This document shows, in pieces, positions 7,927 to 16,000 of a stretch of 53,718 nt of DNA. The DNA lies in the NCBI GenBank assembly GCA_002418205.1, contig DIDP01000037.1, positions 1 through 53,718 on the forward strand, in the 5' to 3' direction. A program made the position numbers and the translations under genes. The stretch comes from Anaerolineales bacterium UBA5797 (GTDB lineage Bacteria > Chloroflexota > Anaerolineae > Anaerolineales > Villigracilaceae). Within the stretch, counting starts at the first letter, position 1, and each line of letters opens with the position of its first letter. The notes beneath the pieces were generated by a model. That model searched no databases, was not told the origin of the DNA, and was given only the letters and a program-made list of their open reading frames with translations.

Positions 7927-7953
7927 GTAGGTCACGCTTCAAGCGTGACCTAC
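7927..7953. repeat. 27-bp perfect palindrome between gapA and pgk
   Basis: Arms GTAGGTCACGCTT (7927-7939) and AAGCGTGACCTAC (7941-7953) surround a single base. There is no T-run on either side, so a simple terminator is less likely. It may be an interspersed palindromic repeat, or an mRNA hairpin that adjusts gapA/pgk stoichiometry or stability. Confidence 0.6.
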
Positions 7954-7959
7954 GAAATG

Positions 7960-9018
7960 TTACAGGGATTTTGCCATCATCGCCGCGAGATCGGCTGTGC
8001 GGCAGGAGTAACCCCATTCGTTGTCATACCAGGCAACGATCTTGGCGAAGTTGCTTTTTTCCTTGCCAAGCACCTGCGTGAACGGCAGGTCAATGGAGGA
8101 GGAATGCGGGTCGCCCTTGTAGTCGATGCTGACGAGAGGCTCATCCACTGCCTGAAGGATACCCTTCATGCGCGGGGTCTGCGCCGCATCGCGATACGCC
8201 TGGCGCAATTCTTCCGTGGTGACCGCGGTCTCGAGCTCGGCTGTCAGGTCGATGATGGAGACCGTCGAGGTGGGTACGCGCAGGGCGTAGCCGTCGAGTT
8301 TGCCAGCCATATCGGGGATGACCAGCTTCAACGCCCGCGCCGCGCCGGTTGAGGTGGGGATGATGTTCATGGCCGCGGCACGCGCCCGGCGCAGGTCCGA
8401 ATGCGGCAGGTCGAGGATCTTCTGGTCGTTCGTGTACGAATGGATGGTGGTCATGAAGCCGCGCACGATCTTGAACTTGTCATGCGCAACCTTTACCGCC
8501 GGAGCCAGGCCGTTCGTGGTGCAGGAGGCGTTCGAAACAACGTGATGCGTCTTGGGATCATATTTATCCTCATTGACGCCGAGCACAATGGTCAGGTCTT
8601 CGCCTTCGGCCGGGGCGGAGATGATGACCTTTTTCGCGCCGCCCTTGATGTGGTTGACCGCGCCCTTCACCTGCTTGCCCTTCTTGTTGACGCCGTCCTC
8701 CTTGATGGTGAACAAGCCCGTGGACTCGATGACGATATCCACGCCCAGATCACCCCAGGGGATCGCGGCAGGGTCGGTCTCTTTGAAGGCTTTGATCTTT
8801 TTGCCATCGATCACCAGCCCGTCTTCGGCAACTTCAACCGTTCCGTTGAAGCGGCCATAGTTCGAGTCATATTTGAGCAGGTGCGCCATGGTCTTCATAT
8901 CGCCGATGTCGTTGAAAGCCACAACCTCCAGCTCGTTTGGATACATATCGCGGATTGCCTTGAGCACCTGGCGACCAATGCGTCCAAACCCATTAATGCC
9001 AACTTTTTTGACTGTCAT
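7960..9018 (-). CDS. gapA: Glyceraldehyde-3-phosphate dehydrogenase, type I
   Basis: A 352-residue NAD-type enzyme. The Rossmann start is GINGFGRIGR. AFNDIGD places Asp37 at the position that favours NAD over NADP. The active site is SNASCTTN with Cys166, and His193 is in TTIHSYTNDQ. C-terminal WYDNEWGYS is intact. The sequence is slightly longer than the usual 330-340, with an insert around 104-122 (IKEDGVNKKGKQVKG). The ATG at 9018 has an AGGAGG-like Shine-Dalgarno buried in a 16-bp palindrome. It is the first gene of the gapA-pgk pair and lies about 90 bp downstream of yvcK. Confidence 0.97.
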   Translation of the reverse strand: MTVKKVGINGFGRIGRQVLKAIRDMYPNELEVVAFNDIGDMKTMAHLLKYDSNYGRFNGTVEVAEDGLVIDGKKIKAFKETDPAAIPWGDLGVDIVIESTGLFTIKEDGVNKKGKQVKGAVNHIKGGAKKVIISAPAEGEDLTIVLGVNEDKYDPKTHHVVSNASCTTNGLAPAVKVAHDKFKIVRGFMTTIHSYTNDQKILDLPHSDLRRARAAAMNIIPTSTGAARALKLVIPDMAGKLDGYALRVPTSTVSIIDLTAELETAVTTEELRQAYRDAAQTPRMKGILQAVDEPLVSIDYKGDPHSSSIDLPFTQVLGKEKSNFAKIVAWYDNEWGYSCRTADLAAMMAKSL

Positions 9019-9020
9019 AT

Positions 9021-9036
9021 TAAACCTCCAGGTTTA
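9021..9036 (-). promoter_or_regulatory. 16-bp palindrome covering the gapA ribosome-binding site
   Basis: TAAACCT-CC-AGGTTTA is perfectly self-complementary and contains the CTGGAGG Shine-Dalgarno, ending 2 nt before the ATG. It could hide the ribosome-binding site in a hairpin or be a repressor operator. TACAAT with TTGTCT 16 bp upstream forms a plausible promoter at about 9064-9091 on the same strand. Confidence 0.45.
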
Positions 9037-9106
9037 GTTTGTGATGAAGGATACAAAACGATTGTATCACAACGGTTTTCACAGACAAATAATGATGAAT
9101 GTAACA

Positions 9107-10432
9107 TCATTCCAGCGGACCGGTGTACTCGTCGAGGACCTGCATCAGGGCTTCCGCCAGTTTCTGCGAATCGTGCCGCCATGGCTGACTGTCATCGATC
9201 AGGTCGGCATAGCGCACGCGCGAATCGGAGCGCGTCCTGGCGTCCATGGTGACCCAATGATCCCACTCGTTGAGCTGCCTCTCGAAGTTATCGTTGCAAA
9301 GGACCACGTCAAAGAGATTCTCGCCGACGTGCTCCTCCAGTGAACGTACGTGGTCATAGCATGAGAACGAATCCGTTTCGCCCGCCTGCGTGACGATATT
9401 GCAAACATACACCTTGACCGCCCGGCTGGCGCGCAGGGCTCCCAAAAGATCATGAACCAGCAGGTTGGGCAGGATGGAAGTGTACAGACTCCCGGGCCCG
9501 ATCACGATCATCTCCGCATTCAGGATCGCCTTGATGACCGGCGGATAGGCGGGCGCGTCGTTAGGCTCCAGCCATACCCTGCGGACTTTGCCCGCCATCT
9601 TCGGGATGCGGCTCTCCCCCTCCACCCGTACCTGATTCGTTACATTGGGCAGGACCATGTCCGCGACCAGTTTCACATCATGCAGCGTGGATGGGAGCAC
9701 GCGTCCGCTTACCGACAGCACCTTGCCGGATTCCGCGATCGCGCTTTCGAAACTGCCGGTGATCTCAGCCAGCGCGGTGATGAACAGGTTCCCAAAGGAA
9801 TGGCCATCCAGATCCCCGGATCCGCTGAAGCGGTATTGGAACAATTGCGTCAACATCTGTTCATCATTGGATAACGCCGCGAGGCAATTGCGGATATCGC
9901 CCGGCGGCAGGATGCCAAAACTCTCGCGGATTCTCCCCGATGACCCACCATCATCCGCCACAGTGACCACCGCGGTCAGATTGCGGGTGTATGCCTTCAG
10001 TCCGCGCAGAAGCGTGGAGAGTCCGTGCCCGCCGCCCATCGCCACGATCCGCGGACCGCGCCCGCGGCGGTGAAAATCCGTCAACTCATCCACCACAGTG
10101 TGGCCGGGGCGGATGAAGGGTCGCAACAGCGAACGGTTGAGTCGCCAGATCCCATACCACACCAAACCAACTCCAAGCCCGCCAAAGATCAACACCCGCA
10201 GGATGCGCGGCATGAACCGCAAAGAGGCATAGGACAGGACCGTGAGCACCGTCTCGTTGGTCGAATCGGTGCGATAGATTTCGAGCAGGAATAGGGCAAG
10301 CCCAACCCCCAGCAGGGTGATGCCTGCCAACACGAGGAAAAACCAGCGCTTGACCCCCAACCCCGGCACGAACCAGCGCCCAACCTCGCGCAGGTTTTTT
10401 ACAAAGCGGTTTAGAGTTGTATCTTTATCCAT
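9107..10432 (-). CDS. yvcK: YvcK/CofD-like gluconeogenesis factor with N-terminal membrane anchor
   Basis: A 441-residue protein. Residues about 28-53 and 78-97 are two membrane helices; the cytosolic YvcK domain starts near 126 with IVAMGGGHGLSTLLRGL. Family motifs VTVADDGGSSGRIR, PPGDIRNC and the GPGSLYTSILPNL loop are intact. YvcK proteins bind UDP-sugars and are needed for growth on gluconeogenic carbon and for cell-wall homeostasis. The membrane-anchored version is known in some Gram-positives and Chloroflexota. It precedes gapA on the same strand, which fits a metabolic link. The ATG at 10432 sits 11 nt after the -10 box. Confidence 0.88.
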   Translation of the reverse strand: MDKDTTLNRFVKNLREVGRWFVPGLGVKRWFFLVLAGITLLGVGLALFLLEIYRTDSTNETVLTVLSYASLRFMPRILRVLIFGGLGVGLVWYGIWRLNRSLLRPFIRPGHTVVDELTDFHRRGRGPRIVAMGGGHGLSTLLRGLKAYTRNLTAVVTVADDGGSSGRIRESFGILPPGDIRNCLAALSNDEQMLTQLFQYRFSGSGDLDGHSFGNLFITALAEITGSFESAIAESGKVLSVSGRVLPSTLHDVKLVADMVLPNVTNQVRVEGESRIPKMAGKVRRVWLEPNDAPAYPPVIKAILNAEMIVIGPGSLYTSILPNLLVHDLLGALRASRAVKVYVCNIVTQAGETDSFSCYDHVRSLEEHVGENLFDVVLCNDNFERQLNEWDHWVTMDARTRSDSRVRYADLIDDSQPWRHDSQKLAEALMQVLDEYTGPLE

Positions 10433-10443
10433 TTCTTATGAGG

Positions 10444-10472
10444 AGTCTAGCAGGGAGGGAGGGAAGAGTCAA
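10444..10472 (-). promoter_or_regulatory. Promoter of yvcK
   Basis: On the reverse strand TTGACT (10467-10472) and TAGACT (10444-10449) are 17 bp apart. The predicted leader before the ATG at 10432 is only about 4-5 nt. Confidence 0.6.
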
Positions 10473-10511
10473 TCAGCCTCCCAAGTAAAAAACCGCCCCC
10501 AGGCCGTAGGT

Positions 10512-10517
10512 TATAAT
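10512..10517 (+). promoter_or_regulatory. -10 box of the glucokinase gene (leaderless)
   Basis: TATAAT at 10512-10517 is followed by 6 nt and the ATG at 10524. A -35 match is poor. The yvcK promoter reads away from the same gap, so both genes are driven divergently from about 90 bp. Confidence 0.6.
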
Positions 10518-10523
10518 AGCCCC

Positions 10524-11462
10524 ATGAGCCTCACCCTTGCCGTAGATATCGGCGGCACGCACATCCGCGTGGCTGCCTTCGAAGCCGACAGCATCACACC
10601 CGCTGCCCATACACGAACAAAATCGTTGGCAAAGACCCCGGGTGTTTATGACCGGCTCGTAAAAGCCATCGAATCCGTCTGGCAGGAAGGCAATATCGCC
10701 GCCATCGGCATCGCATCCCCCGGTCCGCTAGACCCGCATAGAGGCGTGATCCTCGATACCCCCAACATCCCCGAATGGAAGAATTTTCCGGTGGCGCCCA
10801 AACTCTCGGAACATTTTGGCGTGCCCGTCTTTCTAGATAACGATGCAAACCTGGCAGGGTTGGGCGAATGGCAGTACGGCGCGGGGGTGGGGCATCACGA
10901 TCTCGTGTACATCACCATCAGCACCGGCATCGGCGGCGGTGTGATCAGCCACGATCAACTGCTCCAGGGATTCCACGGCATGGGCGCGGAACTCGGCCAC
11001 ATGATCATCGACCCGAACGGTCCGCCGTGCGGGTGCGGTCACAACGGGCATGTGGAATCCTTTTCTTCGGGACCTGCCATTGCGCGTTACGTCACCGAAC
11101 AGTTGAAAGCCGGACAAAAGTCCTCGCTTCAAGCGGACCCGGGCCTGTCTGCCGTTCAAATCGCCTCCGCGGCGCTCGAGGGGGATCCGCTTGCGATCTC
11201 CGCTTTTGAACGCGCCGGGCATTATCTGGGCATCGGCGTCGCCAACTATCTCGCCATCTTCGACCCTTCCATTTTGATCTTCGGCGGCGGCGTATCGCAG
11301 GTTGGCGACCTGCTGTTCAAGCCTTTTAAAGAGAGTCTGCGCAGGCATGTATTCCATCCACATTACCTGGATGATCTGGTCATTACAGAAGCCGCGCTGG
11401 GAGACAACGCAGGTCTGCTCGGCGCGCTGGCGCTGGCACGGATGAAGAGCAAAAAGACATGA
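10524..11462 (+). CDS. glk: ROK-family glucokinase
   Basis: A 312-residue sugar kinase that phosphorylates glucose at C6 using ATP. The phosphate loop is AVDIGGTHIRVAAFE at the N-terminus. FLDNDANLAGLGEW carries the catalytic Asp. ISTGIGGGVI is the second ATP-binding loop, and GHMIIDPNGPPCGCGHNGHVES is the ROK zinc-binding signature with CGCG. Length is normal for ROK glucokinases. The ATG at 10524 is set by the TATAAT box; an upstream in-frame extension would overlap yvcK on the other strand. Glucokinase is the best guess, though other ROK hexokinases cannot be excluded. A symbol is given by family only. Confidence 0.85.
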   Translation: MSLTLAVDIGGTHIRVAAFEADSITPAAHTRTKSLAKTPGVYDRLVKAIESVWQEGNIAAIGIASPGPLDPHRGVILDTPNIPEWKNFPVAPKLSEHFGVPVFLDNDANLAGLGEWQYGAGVGHHDLVYITISTGIGGGVISHDQLLQGFHGMGAELGHMIIDPNGPPCGCGHNGHVESFSSGPAIARYVTEQLKAGQKSSLQADPGLSAVQIASAALEGDPLAISAFERAGHYLGIGVANYLAIFDPSILIFGGGVSQVGDLLFKPFKESLRRHVFHPHYLDDLVITEAALGDNAGLLGALALARMKSKKT

Positions 11463-11671
11463 TGAACACAAAGACATTCCTGCCGCCTGCATGGCTGGCA
11501 ACAAAGTGGTGGACAGCGGAAAGGGACAGGTAACGGCTTCTAAACGGAAGCAGTTTCCGGCTTGTCCTGAAAGCCGCCTCAAGCGGTAGTCCAGAGACAT
11601 GATAAGCCGCGTGACTCAATGGTCACGAAACGTCCCAAATAATTCGCAACAGGTATTGACAAGGAGTACGT
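11463..11671. other. Intergenic leader of the aminotransferase gene
   Basis: 209 bp. A TTGACA at about 11656 falls too close to the start codon to act as its -35, while AAGGAG follows as ribosome-binding site. GGTCACG/CGTGACT-like short inverted repeats occur near 11610-11626. No known riboswitch was recognised. Confidence 0.3.
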
Positions 11672-13000
11672 ATGAACAAGCTAAACATGCCGGGACCCAA
11701 ATCCCGCGCATTGATCGAACGTGACCGCAAGGTGGTCTCGTCATCCTATCCGCGCGGGTATCCGTTCGTGATGGATCATGGCAAAGGGGTTGAAGTGTGG
11801 GACCCGGATGGCAACCGCTATATCGACATGATGGCTGGTATTGCCGTGCTTTCCACCGGGCATGCGCACCCGCGGGTGGTGAAGGCGGTGCAGGATGCCG
11901 CCGAAAAGTTCCTGCATATTTCGTCCGATTTCTATCACGAGGGCTGGATCCGTTTGAGCGAAAAGCTGGATGAGATCGCGCCGTTCGAAGAGAATGCAAA
12001 AACATTCCTGACCAATTCCGGAACGGAATCCGTCGAAACAGCCATCAAGCTGGCGAAGTTCCATACCAAACGCCATAACTTCATCGGGTTCTTCGGCGCG
12101 TTCCACGGAAGGACGATGGGCTCGGTGGCATTCACTGCCAGCAAGCCGCATTATCATCGCGGCTTTTATCCGTTGATGCCGGGCGTGACGCATGTCCCGT
12201 TCCCCGATCCGTATCGCCCGATCCTGGAACGCAAACACGGCGAGGATTACGGCGAGACGGTTGTGCGCTTCATCGAAGAGGAGGTCTTCGACCATAATGT
12301 GCCCGGCGATGAGATCGCCGGTGTGCTGGTGGAGCCGATCCAGGGCGAGGGCGGGTATCTCGTCCCGCCGGATGGATTCTTCCCGGCACTGCGCAAACTG
12401 TGCGATAAATACGGCATCCTGCTGATCGCCGACGAAGTGCAGAGCGGCATGGGGCGCACCGGCAAATGGTGGGCGATCGAGCATTGGGGCGTGGAACCGG
12501 ACATCGTCACCTCCGCCAAGGGCATCGCCTCCGGCCTGCCACTGGGCGCCTGCATCGCGCGTGAAAGCGTGATGACCTGGCCCAAGGGCGTGCACGGCAA
12601 CACCTTCGGCGGCAACCCGATCTCCTGCGCGGCTTCACTGGCAACCATCGAACTGCTCGAGGAAGGATACCTCGACAACGCGACGGAGGTCGGTCAATAT
12701 GCGCTCGATGCCCTGCAGGAGATCCAGGCGCGGCACACCACCATCGGCGATGTGCGCGGCAAGGGATTGATGATCGGCGTGGAATTCGTTAAGGACAAGA
12801 ACACCAAGGAACCGAATGAGGAGATCCGCAATATGGTCGAGGCGCAGGGCTTCGAAAACGGATTGTTGCTGCTCGGCTGCGGCAAGTCTGTCATCCGTCT
12901 CGCACCGCCGCTCTGCATCACCAAAAAGGAAATGGATGAAGCGCTGGAGATCTTCGAGCGAGTGATCACCATGGCAGAAAAGGAACAGGGGTTGAGATAA
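11672..13000 (+). CDS. Class III PLP-dependent aminotransferase (GabT/ornithine-type)
   Basis: A 442-residue cytosolic enzyme of fold type I. The PLP lysine is Lys283 in IVTSAKGIASGLPLG. Asp254 in LLIADEVQSGMGRTG binds the pyridine nitrogen. Also present are NSGTESVETAIKLAK, AFHGRTMGS, VEPIQGEGGY and the GNTFGGNP segment. The set resembles 4-aminobutyrate or broad-specificity omega-aminotransferases; acetylornithine aminotransferase is an alternative. There is no biosynthetic neighbour to fix the substrate. The ATG at 11672 has AAGGAG upstream. A strong bidirectional terminator follows. Confidence 0.85.
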   Translation: MNKLNMPGPKSRALIERDRKVVSSSYPRGYPFVMDHGKGVEVWDPDGNRYIDMMAGIAVLSTGHAHPRVVKAVQDAAEKFLHISSDFYHEGWIRLSEKLDEIAPFEENAKTFLTNSGTESVETAIKLAKFHTKRHNFIGFFGAFHGRTMGSVAFTASKPHYHRGFYPLMPGVTHVPFPDPYRPILERKHGEDYGETVVRFIEEEVFDHNVPGDEIAGVLVEPIQGEGGYLVPPDGFFPALRKLCDKYGILLIADEVQSGMGRTGKWWAIEHWGVEPDIVTSAKGIASGLPLGACIARESVMTWPKGVHGNTFGGNPISCAASLATIELLEEGYLDNATEVGQYALDALQEIQARHTTIGDVRGKGLMIGVEFVKDKNTKEPNEEIRNMVEAQGFENGLLLLGCGKSVIRLAPPLCITKKEMDEALEIFERVITMAEKEQGLR

Positions 13001-13017
13001 GATCTCGCTGGATAAAA

Positions 13018-13052
13018 AAAGAAGGCTGCCCCATTCCGGGGCAGCCTTCTTT
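13018..13052. terminator. Bidirectional intrinsic terminator
   Basis: Perfect 15-bp arms AAAGAAGGCTGCCCC (13018-13032) and GGGGCAGCCTTCTTT (13038-13052) with a 5-nt loop. A-run and T-run flanks serve both the aminotransferase gene and the convergent sortase-fusion gene. Confidence 0.92.
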
Positions 13053-13069
13053 GATTCGATACGCAGGCC

Positions 13070-16000
13070 TTACTTTACTTCGCTCACATCCACGAGCACG
13101 GCACGCACAGCAACGCGCAGCAAATACATGCCGGAGGCTTCATCATAGGTGTCGCATGTGATGAGTGTGATGTACGGCTTGTCTTCATGCTTCAGGACGT
13201 TAACGTCGCCCGGTTGAACAAGATCGTTCGAGACAACCCTATAGGTATAACGATAACCGGAGTTATACACGAAAACATATTCGCCGGCTCTTAGTTGCTT
13301 CAGGTTGGAGAATATCCCGGCTTTGCCATCCTTATCGACAGCGTGCGCCGTAAGGACGCTGTTGCCTCTCCAGGTTGGATAAGCGGTTCCATTCAACCAT
13401 CCAGCCTGATCCTGCAGCCAGGAAACGTCCCAATTCCCTTTCTTGAACTCGACACCCAAGATGGAAGTCTTAACATTGATCACGGGTATCTCGATTGTGA
13501 GGCTGGTCTGATCATATATCGGGCGTGAAGCGAAATCCAATTTTGTGACCGCATTGGGAGCGAAACCAGTCACGGGGATGAGGAAACCGGTTACAACGGG
13601 CGAAGTCCCGCCACCACCACCACCGCCTCCCCCGCCTCCGCCACCACCATCTCCAAAGTTAGGAGTGATCGTGACATTATCCTGATCGTCTTCACCCGGG
13701 ACATTGTTGTTGGGTGTCGAATCCGGGTCGATCTGATCGGAGGCGCTGATCTGCGCCGTGTTGACGTAGGAGCCGGTCAAATTAACATTGACCACCATTG
13801 TCAATGTCGCTGTTGCATTCACTGCAAGATCGCCTATCGTCCATACGCCTGTTGCGCTGTTGTAACTCCCCTGGCTGGGAATCGCAGAGACAAAGGTAAA
13901 ACCATTCGGCAGATTCTCGGTTACTTCAACGCCGGTCGCGGGGTCGGGTCCGATGTTGATTACAGTGATCGTAAATGTAATGTTCGTCTGGACATCGGGT
14001 GTCAGATTATTCGCGGTCTTGTCCAACGAGAGATCTGCAACGGGTCCCAAAAAGTCGGTATCGGTTGAAGTATTGTTATCCGGGTTTGGATCGGTATATC
14101 CGGACGGAAGGGAAACCGTGGCGGTGTTGGCCAGTTCACCAGTTGGATCAGCGACAACATCAGCCGTCACGGTGTAAACGATCGTGCCGCCCACAGGCAG
14201 ATTCACGGTATCGGTGAAATCAACAGAATTGCTCGCCGCGCCATCACAGCCTGACGCGCCTCCGCCCTGGGTGGTACAAACCCAGGTCCATGCCGAGATG
14301 TTTGCGGGGATCGGGTCAGTGATGACCGCCCCGGTCACATCCACGCCACTAAGATTGGTCACCGTCACAGTATATGTAAGAGTGTCATCTCCGGCATATG
14401 TGACCTGCCCATCATCCTTCAAAATTGACAAATCCGCAACAAGGAGCGAGTCGATATCTGTTGAGGAATTGTTCGATGTATTCGTATCGGCAAATCCACT
14501 GGGAGGAGTAACCGTGGCTGTGTTGACCAGATCACCGGTCGGGTTGGCAACCACATTCGCAGTCACCGTGTATATGATGGTGCCGCCAACAGGCAGGTTA
14601 ACCGTGTCGGTAAAATCGCTGGATGAATTGGCAGCAGGCGTACATCCGCTCGCACCGCCGGTCTCACTCGTGCAAGCCCAGGCCCAGGTCGAGATATTCG
14701 CTGGCCTTGGGTCTGAAACGGTGGCGCCGGTGACATCTGCTCCACTAAGGTTTGACACGGTCACTGTATACGTCACGGTCCCACCACCAGTGTAGCCGGC
14801 CTGCCCATCATCTTTCGAGATGGAGAGGTCCACACTGCTCAATGTGAGCGTGTCCGTATCCGTTGAACTGTTGTTGTTCGTGTTGGTATCTACATAACCC
14901 GTTGGAACGGAGATTGTGGCTGTGTTGACCAGATCGCCGGTCGGGGCTGCGATCACGTTTGCGGTCACCGTGTATATGATGGTGCCGCCAACAGGCAAAT
15001 TGACCGTGTCGGTAAAATCGTTGGCAGAATCGGCGGCAGGTGTACATCCGCTGGCGCCGCCGATCTCAGTGGCACAAGCCCACGCCCAAGACGAGATATT
15101 TATCGGTCTCGGGTCTGAAACTGTCGCACCAATGATGGAAGCGCCGCCATTGTTCGTAACCGTTACGGTGTATGTAACTACACTGCCTGCAAGGTAACTT
15201 GTCTGCCCATCATTCTTTACAATGGACAAATCAGCGCCCAGGACAGACACCGTATCTGAACCCGTATTATTATCTTCATTGCTTTCACTGATAATCCCAT
15301 CCGGATCGACAATCGCAGTGTTCGCCAAATCACCGCCAGCCGTTGGAGTGACCGGGAAAGTCACGCTGAACGATGCATTGGATGGAAGGGTGACAACTCC
15401 ACTTGCAACACAACTCAAGCTGGTTCCACTAATACCACAGTTGATCGTTCCGGTCGGCGGCGTTGCTCCATTGCTCACGGTTACTGACCCCTGAGGGTAA
15501 TATCCTGCCAGGCCCGGCAGGGCATCGCTCATGATCGTTTGACCGTTCGTGAATGCCGCGGCACCTGCGCCACTGTTCTGTACCGTAATTGTCCAATTGA
15601 ATGATGAACCCGGCAACACATTGCCATTGACATTATTCGTTTTTGTTACGGTTAAATCAGGGATCGAGGCAGTTATCACCTCGATATCTTCGCCGGTGCT
15701 TGAGCCGGAATCATACTGGGAATCCGTTGTACCGTTCGGGTCAGTTCGTGTCGGGTCGGTGTATGTTGCGGTTGCCGGATTCTGATAAACACCAGCAGGA
15801 ACCGATGCGTCTATATCGACCGCAAATGTAATCTCCACCTGACCACCGCCGGGGATGTCGAATGTACCCCATGCAGGGGTCGATGTACCAGCCGTCGGGT
15901 CGACTGTAGCGACCCGGGCTGCGCCGCCAGATAGATTTATCGCTGAAGTTGAAGCATAGGTAAATCCTGTCGGCAGGCTATCGGAGATCGAAAAGCCAAG

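Noticed and set aside
10317..10523. N-terminal extension of glucokinase
   Set aside because: It overlaps yvcK on the opposite strand and crosses the TATAAT box; the typical ROK N-terminus starts at 10524.
13556..13600. LIPVTG as a classical sorting signal of a separate substrate
   Set aside because: No hydrophobic segment with a positive tail follows; the sortase domain comes directly after it, so it is only noted as motif-like.
14045..15245. Regular repeats that might suggest a CRISPR array
   Set aside because: Units are about 400 bp, in frame, and encode DUF11 domains.
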